A DNA stretch of 47,627 nucleotides, from positions 1 to 47,627 of the forward strand of contig JADHWI010000017.1 in the NCBI GenBank assembly GCA_016783565.1, in the 5' to 3' direction. A program made the translations under genes and the position numbers. The stretch comes from Kiritimatiellia bacterium (GTDB taxonomy: Bacteria; Verrucomicrobiota; Kiritimatiellia; UBA8416; JADHWI01). Position 1 is the stretch's first letter. Every line of letters starts with the position of its first letter. The notes beneath the pieces are model-generated. The model was not told the origin of the DNA. It did no database searches and saw nothing but the letters and a program-made list of their open reading frames with translations. Positions 8,503 through 20,700 of the stretch are shown here, in pieces.

Positions 8503-9003
8503 ATGAAACTTGAAGCGTTTAAGGCTATTGTAAGCACTTTGAGTAAAGAAGATGTACGCTTTCTTATTGTTGGCGGTATGGCTGTTGTAGCTCATGGCTA
8601 TGGACGCGTAACTTTTGACATCGACATTGTGGTCCAGCTTAAGAGCGACAATATAATCCGCGGGTTTAAAGCCCTGGAGTCCATTGGCTACAAACCTCGT
8701 GTTCCCGTTTCTGGTGAAGCATTTGCTGACGAGAAGCAACGCTCGGAATGGATTAAAACAAAGGGAATGGTTGTTCTTAATTTCTTTAGCGACAAATATC
8801 CAAGAACCATGCTCGATGTGTTTGTCTCTGAACCATTCGATTTTGATAATACATATGATAAGGCAATCGAAGAAGCACTTGATGATAACACGTCGTTCAG
8901 GGTCGTTGACTTGGAAACTCTGATTGCGATGAAGGAAGCCGCGGGTAGAGACAAAGATCTGGATGACGTCAAACACTTAAGGATGATTCAAGATGGCGAA
9001 TAA
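8503..9003 (+). CDS. Nucleotidyltransferase-fold protein (AbiEii/DUF6036-like)
   Basis: 166 residues. The N-terminal half holds the polymerase-beta-type signature: FLIVGGMAVVAHGYGR (GG motif) followed by FDIDIVVQ, the D-x-D metal site, at about residues 21-46. A second acidic strand, TMLDVFVSE, follows near residue 107. The C-terminus, VVDLETLIAMKEAAGRDKDL, is the ending common to stand-alone nucleotidyltransferases of the AbiEii/DUF6036 type. Many such proteins are toxins or antitoxins that modify a partner or tRNA. It overlaps the next gene by 11 bases, which implies translational coupling. Function in this organism is not known. Confidence 0.75.
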   Translation: MKLEAFKAIVSTLSKEDVRFLIVGGMAVVAHGYGRVTFDIDIVVQLKSDNIIRGFKALESIGYKPRVPVSGEAFADEKQRSEWIKTKGMVVLNFFSDKYPRTMLDVFVSEPFDFDNTYDKAIEEALDDNTSFRVVDLETLIAMKEAAGRDKDLDDVKHLRMIQDGE

Positions 9004-9184
9004 ATGGCAAATAAATGAGTCGTCTCCAGATTGGCAGTGCGGTTTTGAAGCAAACTCCAAATTTCAACTGCAGTACTTCAAGTCACTTCCAATAGTCGAA
9101 AAGATCAAAGCCGTCGAAGATATGTGCGATGTAGTAGATTTTTTCAATGATCGTGCGGCCAAGCGGAAGAAAGTTTCTTCCTGA
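8993..9184 (+). CDS. Small protein coupled to the nucleotidyltransferase
   Basis: 63 residues, not recognised. Its ATG lies inside the 3' end of the upstream gene (11-base overlap), with AAGGA about nine bases before it, so both are likely made from one message. The sequence is Trp/Phe-containing near the start (SSPDWQCGFEANSKF) and ends in a basic AAKRKKVSS tail, with no transmembrane segment. It is not a HEPN domain: no R-x4-6-H motif is visible. Gene order and overlap resemble toxin-antitoxin or enzyme-regulator pairs. Confidence 0.65.
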   Translation: MANKWQINESSPDWQCGFEANSKFQLQYFKSLPIVEKIKAVEDMCDVVDFFNDRAAKRKKVSS

Positions 9185-9185
9185 G

Positions 9186-9545
9186 TTAGTCCGACTTTCG
9201 CATTTCTACCTTTTTTATAATGCCGAGTTTATATGGTTTTGATGCATAAGATCCACCATTCTCTTTTTGCAGTAATCCCTGAATGAGCAACTGGCTATTA
9301 TTCGCATCGTATTCCAGTAGTTGATTATAGCCGGATCGGATCACGTCACAATGGGATACGACTTCAGTCCAGATTTTGGCGCCGTCAGCGGGTTTAAGCT
9401 GTTCCCTTGTTGCATACTTATGTGTTGCCTTTTTCCAAGGCCCTTCGAGATCTGTTGCTGTAGCGAGGCCGAATGAACGAACCTCGTTTTTATGTTGGAG
9501 TTCAGTAGCATCCCATGGAATGCTACTAACATAATAGAATGAAGA
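9186..9545 (-). pseudogene. C-terminal remnant of a glycoside-hydrolase-like protein
   Basis: The frame is open to 9713, but only the last ~115 codons look like protein. FGLATATDLEGPWKK resembles a propeller-blade motif of family-43-like glycosidases, and the following SGYNQLLEYDANNSQLLIQG looks like the end of such a protein. The upstream 55-60 codons are unlike any protein family I know and include low-complexity Leu/Arg runs. No start codon with a ribosome site is present and the catalytic part is missing. I read it as a decayed 3' fragment; the exact family is uncertain. Confidence 0.5.
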
Positions 9546-9833
9546 TAACAGCAGAGCAATAGGACATTGGATACATTTATAGCACTGGTGATACAAACGC
9601 GCGAGTAATAGCGCTCTGCTCGTAGCACGTAACAAGTGGTCATGACGGTCTGTTATCAGCGCTTCTTCTTGTCGAAATCTTGACTCTGTGGTTCGGTTTT
9701 TTGTATGATTCAATGAGAAATTGGTGATTTTACGTGGTGCTGCAGACGTGTCGGTCGGGAAGACTGAAGCAAGATTTTATGTGAGTGAAGGGTTTGAAAG
9801 CAGCTTCTAATCAGTTGCAAGGAGAAGGAAAAG

Positions 9834-10814
9834 ATGATTAAGCGCAGAAGCTTTTTAAAGACATCTGGTACGTTCACTGCCGGTGCGGTTGTGGCTCCAT
9901 ACCTCAGCCTGAGCCGTAAGGCTGCTGCCGAGACAGGTCGTGGAGTCCCTGATGTGGTTTCCATTCAAAACGGTGAGCCGGCACAAATGGTTGACAAGGC
10001 CTTGGAAGCACTCGGCGGTATACAGCGCTTCGTGAAGCAGAATCAGATCGTTGTTTTGAAGCCCAACATCGCATGGCGGCGAGTTCCTGAAGACGGAGCC
10101 AATACCCACCCCGGCGTCGTGAAGCGTGTCGCCGAGCATTGCTTTAAGGCGGGCGCAAAGAAGGTGCTGGTGTTTGATCATGCCGTGCAAAAAGAGGAGA
10201 TCTCCTGGGAGAAGAGCGGTATTGCCGTAGCAGTCAAGGAGGCAGGCGGCACAATGGTTACGGCTGCCGATGAGCGTATGTATCACGACACCGATTTTCC
10301 GAAAGCCAAGTTCGTGCAAAAACGCAAGGTGCACGAGTTGGTGATGGAGGGAGACGTCTTTATTGATCTGCCCGTGCTTAAGAATCACACTGGAGCAAAG
10401 TTTACGTGCGGCATTAAGAATCTGATGGGATGCGTATGGGATCGGCAGGCGTACCACTGGAACGCTAAGAAGGAGAAAAACAAAGAGCTTCATCAGAACA
10501 TCGCCGATTTTCTTACGCTGAGGAAACCGGACCTGTGTATTGTTGACGGTTATCGCGTCACCTTGCGCGGTGGCCCGCACAAAGCCAACCCGAAAGAAGA
10601 TGTGTTCGTCCAGAAACGCCTGTATGCGTCGGCTGACGTTGTTGCTGTCGATGCCGTGGCATCACAGGTTCTTATAGAATCAGTGCCTAAGGCGCGTAAC
10701 GAGGAATTGCGCATCGGCAAACCCGAAGATGTAGGCTACATCAAAATCGCGCATGAGATGGGCATAGGCAACATGAACATCAATAATCTTCGGATCAAGA
10801 AGATCTCCGTCTAG
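9834..10814 (+). CDS. Tat-exported DUF362 protein
   Basis: 326 residues with AAGGAG eight bases before the ATG. The N-terminus KRRSFLKTSGTFTAGAVVAP is a twin-arginine signal, so it is exported folded, probably with a cofactor. The mature part has DUF362 features: IVVLKPNIAW, the FIDLPVLKNHTGAKFTCGIK block and NLMGCVWDRQAYHW, then the ADVVAVDAVASQVL ending. There is no added 4Fe-4S ferredoxin domain, unlike many archaeal relatives. DUF362 has no settled biochemical role. It stands alone between decayed DNA and the convergent icd gene. Confidence 0.85.
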   Translation: MIKRRSFLKTSGTFTAGAVVAPYLSLSRKAAAETGRGVPDVVSIQNGEPAQMVDKALEALGGIQRFVKQNQIVVLKPNIAWRRVPEDGANTHPGVVKRVAEHCFKAGAKKVLVFDHAVQKEEISWEKSGIAVAVKEAGGTMVTAADERMYHDTDFPKAKFVQKRKVHELVMEGDVFIDLPVLKNHTGAKFTCGIKNLMGCVWDRQAYHWNAKKEKNKELHQNIADFLTLRKPDLCIVDGYRVTLRGGPHKANPKEDVFVQKRLYASADVVAVDAVASQVLIESVPKARNEELRIGKPEDVGYIKIAHEMGIGNMNINNLRIKKISV

Positions 10815-10842
10815 CGCACATGCTTCATGAATAATGCGCGTT
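10815..10842. repeat. Hairpin element, copy 2 (imperfect)
   Basis: The right half, TTCATGAATAATGCGCGTT, is identical to copy 1 at 8417-8450. The left arm carries three changes but still pairs at 10 of 13 positions. As with copy 1, it begins immediately after the stop codon of a rightward gene. Confidence 0.6.
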
Positions 10843-10897
10843 CGATGTTTCAACAATTTTGAGATCGAACACTGCCAGCGCATTGCGTTACAGGTGG

Positions 10898-13808
<2,911 letters not shown>

Positions 13809-13812
13809 AGTA

Positions 13813-14547
13813 TTAGTGGCTTTCGAGTGCGTCTTTGATGTACATGCCGGCCAGAAGCGTGAAGACAAACGCTTGGACAAAACAGATGAATAGTTCGAAA
13901 AGGCTCATTGCGACTGCGCCCGCCAATGGAACGGGTTTGATAAACCACGCGCCGCCTGCTGCGAGGCTGACGAAGACTAAGATGAGAGCGTGTCCTGCCA
14001 GCATGTTGGCGAAAAGACGAATGGCCAGGGAGAGGGGTCTTGCCAGCCAGCTTATGATCTCGATCGGAACGACCAGCACCATGATCCAGGCAGGAATACC
14101 GGTGGGAATAAACTTTTTCAGGAACCCGAGGACACCATGTGCGCGAATGCTGATGGCGATGGTCAGAGCAAAAACGATCAGCGCAAGGGCACCGGTCACG
14201 CTGATATCTGAGGTCATGGCTTTGACATGTGAGGGTAGGGGCAGCATGCCCAGGAGATTGATGAAGAGAATAAAGAAGAAAAATGTCAACAGTAGGGGTG
14301 CCCAGCGTTTGCCTTCTGGCCCGATGCTGTCTTTCACAACCGATTCGTTGATGAATTCGACCAGGCTTTCAAAGAAGTTCTGAAATGGTCCTGATGCCAC
14401 TGGGGCCTGGCGACGAAAGACGCAAATTAAAAGAGCGCCTGTAATGAAAGCGGCAATCCACAGCAGCAACACCTCGTTGGTGATGCTTAAATCAATCCCC
14501 AGCACCGTTGGTAACGGTATCAAGATTAGTCGTGGTAACTCATGCAT
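13813..14547 (-). CDS. atpB: ATP synthase F0 subunit a
   Basis: 244 residues with five or six hydrophobic segments. The C-terminal half carries the proton-channel signature PLSLAIRLFANMLAGH; R177 corresponds to the essential arginine of subunit a. E163 in PIEIISWLARP and ELFICFVQAFVFTLL near the end are also family features. Length and topology are normal. What is odd is context: no atpE, atpF, atpH, atpA, atpG, atpD or atpC lies on either side. The next gene is an alternative-oxidase-like protein. It is either a split ATP-synthase locus or a second, specialised a subunit. Confidence 0.95.
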   Translation of the reverse strand: MHELPRLILIPLPTVLGIDLSITNEVLLLWIAAFITGALLICVFRRQAPVASGPFQNFFESLVEFINESVVKDSIGPEGKRWAPLLLTFFFFILFINLLGMLPLPSHVKAMTSDISVTGALALIVFALTIAISIRAHGVLGFLKKFIPTGIPAWIMVLVVPIEIISWLARPLSLAIRLFANMLAGHALILVFVSLAAGGAWFIKPVPLAGAVAMSLFELFICFVQAFVFTLLAGMYIKDALESH

Positions 14548-14574
14548 AGTTTCTTCTCTAATTGAAAGGCCCGT

Positions 14575-14603
14575 ATGCTAGCACGAGGGAGGGAGGGGCT
14601 CAA
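14575..14603 (-). promoter_or_regulatory. Promoter candidate for atpB-oxidase-icd
   Basis: On the minus strand TTGAGC (14603-14598), a 17-base spacer and TAGCAT (14580-14575) precede atpB by ~28 bases. Good spacing and position, imperfect -10. Confidence 0.5.
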
Positions 14604-14701
14604 TACTGAAAGGGCGATATGGCTGAGTTCTAAGATCGTACCCCTGCGGAGCGGCGATTGCTGCGCTGCAAAACCGTGTAGAGATGTTCGCTCACGGCTG
14701 G

Positions 14702-17700
14702 TCAGCGTCGTCCACGGATTCGGTAATAGTGAATCCGCGAAACGCCAGGATCTTGGAAGGTTTGGGCGCCCCCAACACCATAGACATCGTTGACGATATT
14801 GCTCCATGCTCCAGGAAGAAGGGTGTCCTTTCGGTCCAGACTATACTTGACGAACGGAGAAGAAAGGAATTTCAGAATAGCGCCATCGGTTACACGCACG
14901 TCGATGATGGCCAGGCGATTCGTGGAACGAGAGGGATCCGTATCGACCCAATACTCATCCAAGTCCGTCAGTCCGTCTTGATCCGAATCAAATCCGGGAG
15001 GTGCATCGGGCGTCAGCCCATAAAATGTTTCCCACCAGTCGGGCATCCCGTCATGGTCATCATCCGCTTCTCCGCGAATCTCTATCTCGTCAACCTGCCA
15101 CCATCCGGAAACCGAGGCCGCTACATAGTGGAATCGAATCATCACATTGGATTGACCGCTGGCCAGATCCGAAATATTCACATCTTCCGTTGCCGCGCCC
15201 CGATAGTCGACACTGGATTTCCTCCACACGTTTGACCAGGGGCCTATTGCGCCGTTGGTGCTTACATCCACATCGGCGGTGCTGCCGGAGCCCGCCAGAA
15301 AGTCCGTCTTAAACGATAGGGTTACGGATCGCATGTTCGTCAGTGCCAGACATGGCGTCCTGAGCTCGGTATCCATGCCATCGACATCGAAAAAGGCGCT
15401 GTCAGCTAACGCAAAGCCGTTGCTTCCCCCCGTCAAATTGCCGCGGGATCCCGGATCGTCGAAACGCCATGCCGCGCCAGCAGTACCATTTGTAACCACC
15501 GTCCAGCTATCGGATGCCTCATCCAGAACAACAGGCAGTCCGGATCGTGATGCTACCGGAAGTATCTGTGAAAAATCCCACCATCCAAACACACGAACGG
15601 CCTCGTCGTCCTGAATAATCAATGCCGTTTCTGCCGGAGATCCCATTTCGGCGTAATTGGAAGGACCGGACAAATTCAAATTCAAATATTCGTGGCCCTC
15701 CAATGATGCATCATTACATATTTCTACGGTAACAATCCCCATTGTCTGGCCATTTGTGAAAACCAGCACCCCGTTAGTCGGGATATAGTCCGCAATCTGA
15801 ACGGCGGTCTGATCCTTGGTGGAAAAGTTAACGGTGGTGTCACCATCAGCGCCCCGCTCACGAAGCACGGTCACGGCTGCCTCCCGCCTTCGTTCATCAC
15901 GCACCACTCGGGAAGACTGGAAACGAAAAACGCCGGGATCCTGGACGCGCAGAGCAACTTCCGCCGTATTGTTACTCAACTCAATATCGGTTCCTTCCCA
16001 TGCGACCGTCGCGATATTGGTCATCATGTTCCCGGCTGTTCCGATATCCACCTTAGCGACAATGTGTAAAACCGTGGATGTCTGTGCGGGAAGGGTCTCT
16101 ATGTTCCAGACTCCCGTTAGCCAGTTATACCGGCCACCGCCGTCATTCGATTGGTGTGTAATCCCCGCCGGAAGCAAATCCGTGGCCTGCACGCCTGTGG
16201 CCTCTACGGTTCCCGCATTGGTTACGGACAGGGTATAGGTTACGACGTCAGCCTGTCGGGGGGCGATATTATCGACGTCTTGCGTAATCCACAGATCAAC
16301 CACCAGAGCCAGATATTCGTAGGCGCCCATATCCGGGCGTCCATTCAGTATTCTGGGTCGCCCGTCCAAATCGTGAGCCGTAGACATCCAGGTCTGGTTC
16401 GTTCCGGCGTCAACACAGGGCGAGAAAGCCGTCAGTCTGTAATCCCCCGCCGTCCATCCGACAAACTTCGGCATCTGATCTGTGTTTCCCGTGCCGGGCA
16501 ACGCTGGCGTCGTGCAAGAGTAATAGAAGTTAGAAGGCGAACTGCTGCTATGGTGGTAGTTCCCGTTTCCAAGGGCCGACGTATTATGATAGACGATACT
16601 GTTCGAGACTGTTCCGCCTTCGTGACAACGGATGCCACCGGCTAATGAAGTCGAATTCGTGGCTGCATTGGCTGAGACCGTACAACTTTCCAACGCAGCA
16701 GAACCAGTGATATAGACACCACCCGCATCAGTAGCTCTGTTATCGGTAATCTGGCAATTTCTTAGTAAGCCATCCGCATAGAGGTATGCACCACCGCCCC
16801 ACGAAGAAGCACGATTGTCCGTTATCTTACTTCCGAAAACCTTTCTGTTGCCCACCGACGTACCCGAAATGTAGATCCCCCCACCATGGTCAGAACATAC
16901 ATTGTTACTGATAATACAATGGTCCACCACGCCGGAAGTCTTGATGTACACGCCGCCGCCGTGCCGATCTGCCGTGTTACTTGCAATCGTACAATTCACC
17001 ACGGTCCCGCCAGTGTCCAAATAGATCCCCCCACCGTACTCCGCCGTATTGCTGACAATGTGGCAATCCGTTAACAAGCCACCCGGTGATTGGCCATACA
17101 CGCTTCCGTAGAATCCATCATTGCCGCAAATGGTAGAATCCTTTATCGTTCCTCCGCTAAACCACAAACCGCCGTAATAAAGCCCGCTATTGCCCGAAAT
17201 CGTACTGTTTGAAACCACAGCATTGACACACAGAACCCCGCCAACGCCCAAGCTTTCCGATGCTGTATTGCTGGTAATTCGACAATCAAGGATACGGCCA
17301 TTAAAGGCCGCAACACCGCCGCAATCTCCGCCCATATTGTAGCGAATATCGCAGTTCTGAAGGGTGCTATCCTCATAAATCACAATACCGGCCCCTCTGT
17401 CGGCACTGTTGCTGACAATCACACAGTTGCGGATAAGCTGTGCCTGATAGCAGTACACCCCCCCACCGCTGTCATTGTCCCGGCCTCTGGTAATGGTAAA
17501 CCCGTCCAGCATGGCATCCTGATGGCTCACATATAGACACCTGTTGGTAGTCATGGGGTAGTTCCCGTCAAGAATCGTATGTTCGTAGCCCGCTAAACTT
17601 GTCAGGCGGATCCCTTTCGCGACCGTCACCACATTCGTCAACACATAGGTTCCGTCTCCAACAACGACGGTATCGCCTGAAGAAGACGCATTAACGGCCG

Positions 17701-20700
17701 CTTGAATCGTATGAAAAGCATTAGACCACGCGGTCCCGGGCCCGTTCGACAAACTGTTGGTTGCCACGTAATAAGTAGAAGGATACGCCGGGTCATCGTT
17801 ATCCGCCACCTGAGGATTTGTGCCCAGTTGATATTCCTGCAAGTTGGTCAGGTTGTCGCCGTCAGGATCAGCCGATGAATCGTCATCCATAGGGTGCAGA
17901 CCGTTATCGATCTCCCACTTGTCCGGCATGGTGTCATGATCTGAGTCAGCATCCCTCGGATTCGTGCCGGCTTGGTATTCGGCCAGATTGTCCAACCCGT
18001 CTGCATCCGCATCCATACCGGCATCGTCCACAGTCGGCTGGAGGTCGTGTTGCACTTCCCATACATCCGGAATTCCATCATCATCTGAATCGCTCTTCCG
18101 GGGATCTGTTTGATGGACGGAGACCTCATCTCCATCGCTCAACCCATCCTGATCCGTATCCCACACATGCGGATCCGTTCCGTTCTGATATTCGCTCAGA
18201 TTGTTCAACCCGTCGGTATCAGGATCCAGCAGTGCATCGGAATTTGTTGGGTTCAGGTTGTACTCCACCTCCCAGCCGTCCGGCATACCGTCACTCTCGC
18301 TGTCCGCAAGGGTCGGATTGCAGGAATGTATGTACTCATTACTGTTGATCAATCCATCCGCGTCTGAGTCCAACGCACCGTCCAGCCCGTTAGTTGGACT
18401 GAGGGGTGGGGTGTAGGCCGCTTCCCATCCGTCCGGTATGGTATCGTGATCCGTATCCCACTCGAATGGGTCCGTTCCGTTCTGATATTCTTCCAGATTG
18501 GAGAGTCCATCCGGTTCAATGTCTGTCGCGGCATCAGTCCCGTTGGTAGGGTTAAGCGTATTGTCAACCTCCCAACCGTCGGGTATCGAATCATGATCGC
18601 TGTCAGCATCACGGGGATCCGTTCCGTTCTGATATTCTTCCAAATTGGAGAGACCATCCGGTTCAATGTCAGTTGCGGCATCCGAGGCATTCGTAGGATT
18701 AAGTGTCTGCGTGACCTCCCAACCGTCGGGCATCGAATCATGGTCGCTGTCGGCATCACGGGGATCCGTTCCGTTCTGATATTCTTCCAAATTGGAGAGA
18801 CCATCCGGTTCAATGTCTGTCGCGGCATCAGTCCCGTTGGTAGGATTAAGCGTATTGTCAACCTCCCAACCGTCGGGCATCGAATCATGGTCGCTGTCAG
18901 CATCACGGGGGTCCGTTCCGTTCTGATACTCTTCCAGATTGGAGAGACCATCCGGTTCAATGTCTGTCGCGGCATCAGTCCCGTTGGTAGGATTAAGTGT
19001 CTGCGTGACCTCCCAACCGTCCGGGATCAAATCATTGTCGCTGTCAGCATCACGGGGATCCGTTCCGTTCTGATACTCTTCCAGATTGGAGAGACCATCC
19101 GGTTCAATGTCAGTTGCGGCATCCGAGGCATTCGTAGGATTAAGTGTCTGCGTGACCTCCCAACCGTCCGGCATATCATCGTTATCCGAATCGTTGTCTT
19201 TTGGATTAGTGCTGTGGGTGTTGACCTCTGCACCGTCTAAGAGGCCATCGTCATCGGAATCGTCGTCTTTGGGATCGGTGGTGTATGTGTTGACTTCCGC
19301 GCCGTCGGAGAGTTCATCGTTGTCGGTGTCTGAGTCTTTGGGCAGGGTCCCGTACGTGTTTACTTCCTCACCATCACTAAGGCCGTCATCATCTGAGTCC
19401 GAATCCTTGGGGTCAGTGAAGGTGGTATAGATTTCGGCTCTGTCCTCAATGCCGTCGTCGTCCGTGTCCGTGTCCCACGGGTCGGTCAGATACATCTCTA
19501 CTTCTTCTTCGTCGGTCAGTCCGTCATCGTCTGAATCGGCGTCAATGGGATTGGTTTTGTAGGTGTTGACCTCCTCGCCATCACTGAGCAGGTCGCCATC
19601 TGTGTCGTAGAGCGTCGGATCCGTCGGTAGATTATGCACTTCGTTGCTATCCGAGAGGCCATCGTTGTCCGTGTCGGCAAGGGTAGGGGACGTGCCATAC
19701 GTGTTGACCTCCTCGCCATCGAGCAGGCCATCGGCATCGGAATCCGAATTAGTGGGGCTTGAGCCTATGGCGGTTACGCCGACGTAAACGGCGTCAATCC
19801 AGACCGCATCATCGCCTGCCGAACCAGACGAGTCTTTCTCGTAAGTCCAACGAAACGTGTTGGTTCCTGCGGGAATGCCGTCTACATAGGCCAGAGGCCA
19901 GTCGTTTGAGCCCGAGTAAGTGGCATAGGTGGTCCCATTGGTTGAGAAACGGAGATGGTCCGAATTGGTTTCGCACGAAGTCCTGTACCAGAATGACATG
20001 CTACCCTCTCCGAGAAGCACCGCTTCAAGCTCAAGGGTACTGGACTGTCCATCGCTGATCACGCCGGATCGTGCGGACTGGCTTTCATCCTGAGAGGTAG
20101 ACGAATCGATCGTCCAGACCTGATCGCCACCGTTGGTCCACCAATCTTCAATCGCAGGTTCTTCGAAGCTGTCCCAAAGTAGGTGGTATCCAACTTCAAC
20201 GCCGTCTAAGAGTCCGTCATCATCGCTGTCGGGATCATCCGGGTCGGTGCCATGGGTGCCGGTTTCATCGTCATTGCTGAGTCCGTCACCATCACGATCC
20301 CATTCGTCACCTCCGCTCCCGTCAGCCACGGTCGGATCGGTGCCGTTCTCGTATTCCGTATAACAAATTGCACCATCGCCATCCGTGTCGCTGAAGCCAT
20401 CCTCGTCGAGATCATTGTAGTACTTCATCTCCCACCAATCGGGGAGCCAGTCTTCGTCGGAATCCGGCGCGACTTTGCCATACCAGAGACTGCCGGCACC
20501 GCTGTTAAAATATGAGACATGCATGATGCCGTTGGTGTCAATGGCTAGCGATGTCTGCCCGCCCGGCGTTAGACCATCGGCCACCCACGTGGGAGTCCAC
20601 TCATCAACTCCGGTGCGGACGACCACCACCACGGCCTCGCCGTCGCCTGTAAAGTCACCGTAGTAGCTGATGCAGGTTCGTCCCGCGCTGTCTAGAACAA

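Noticed and set aside
9855-10580. 241-codon minus-strand frame over the DUF362 gene
   Set aside because: Antisense shadow; His/Leu-rich translation with no family features, while the opposite strand encodes a clear Tat-exported DUF362 protein.
13809-13880. Extended start for the alternative-oxidase-like protein
   Set aside because: It would overlap the end of atpB by 68 bases with a Ser/Thr-rich out-of-frame reading of atpB; the ATG four bases after the atpB stop is simpler.
18446-19240. 264-codon plus-strand frame over the 147-bp repeats
   Set aside because: Antisense shadow of the Asp-rich repeats; repeat-driven openness, not protein-like.
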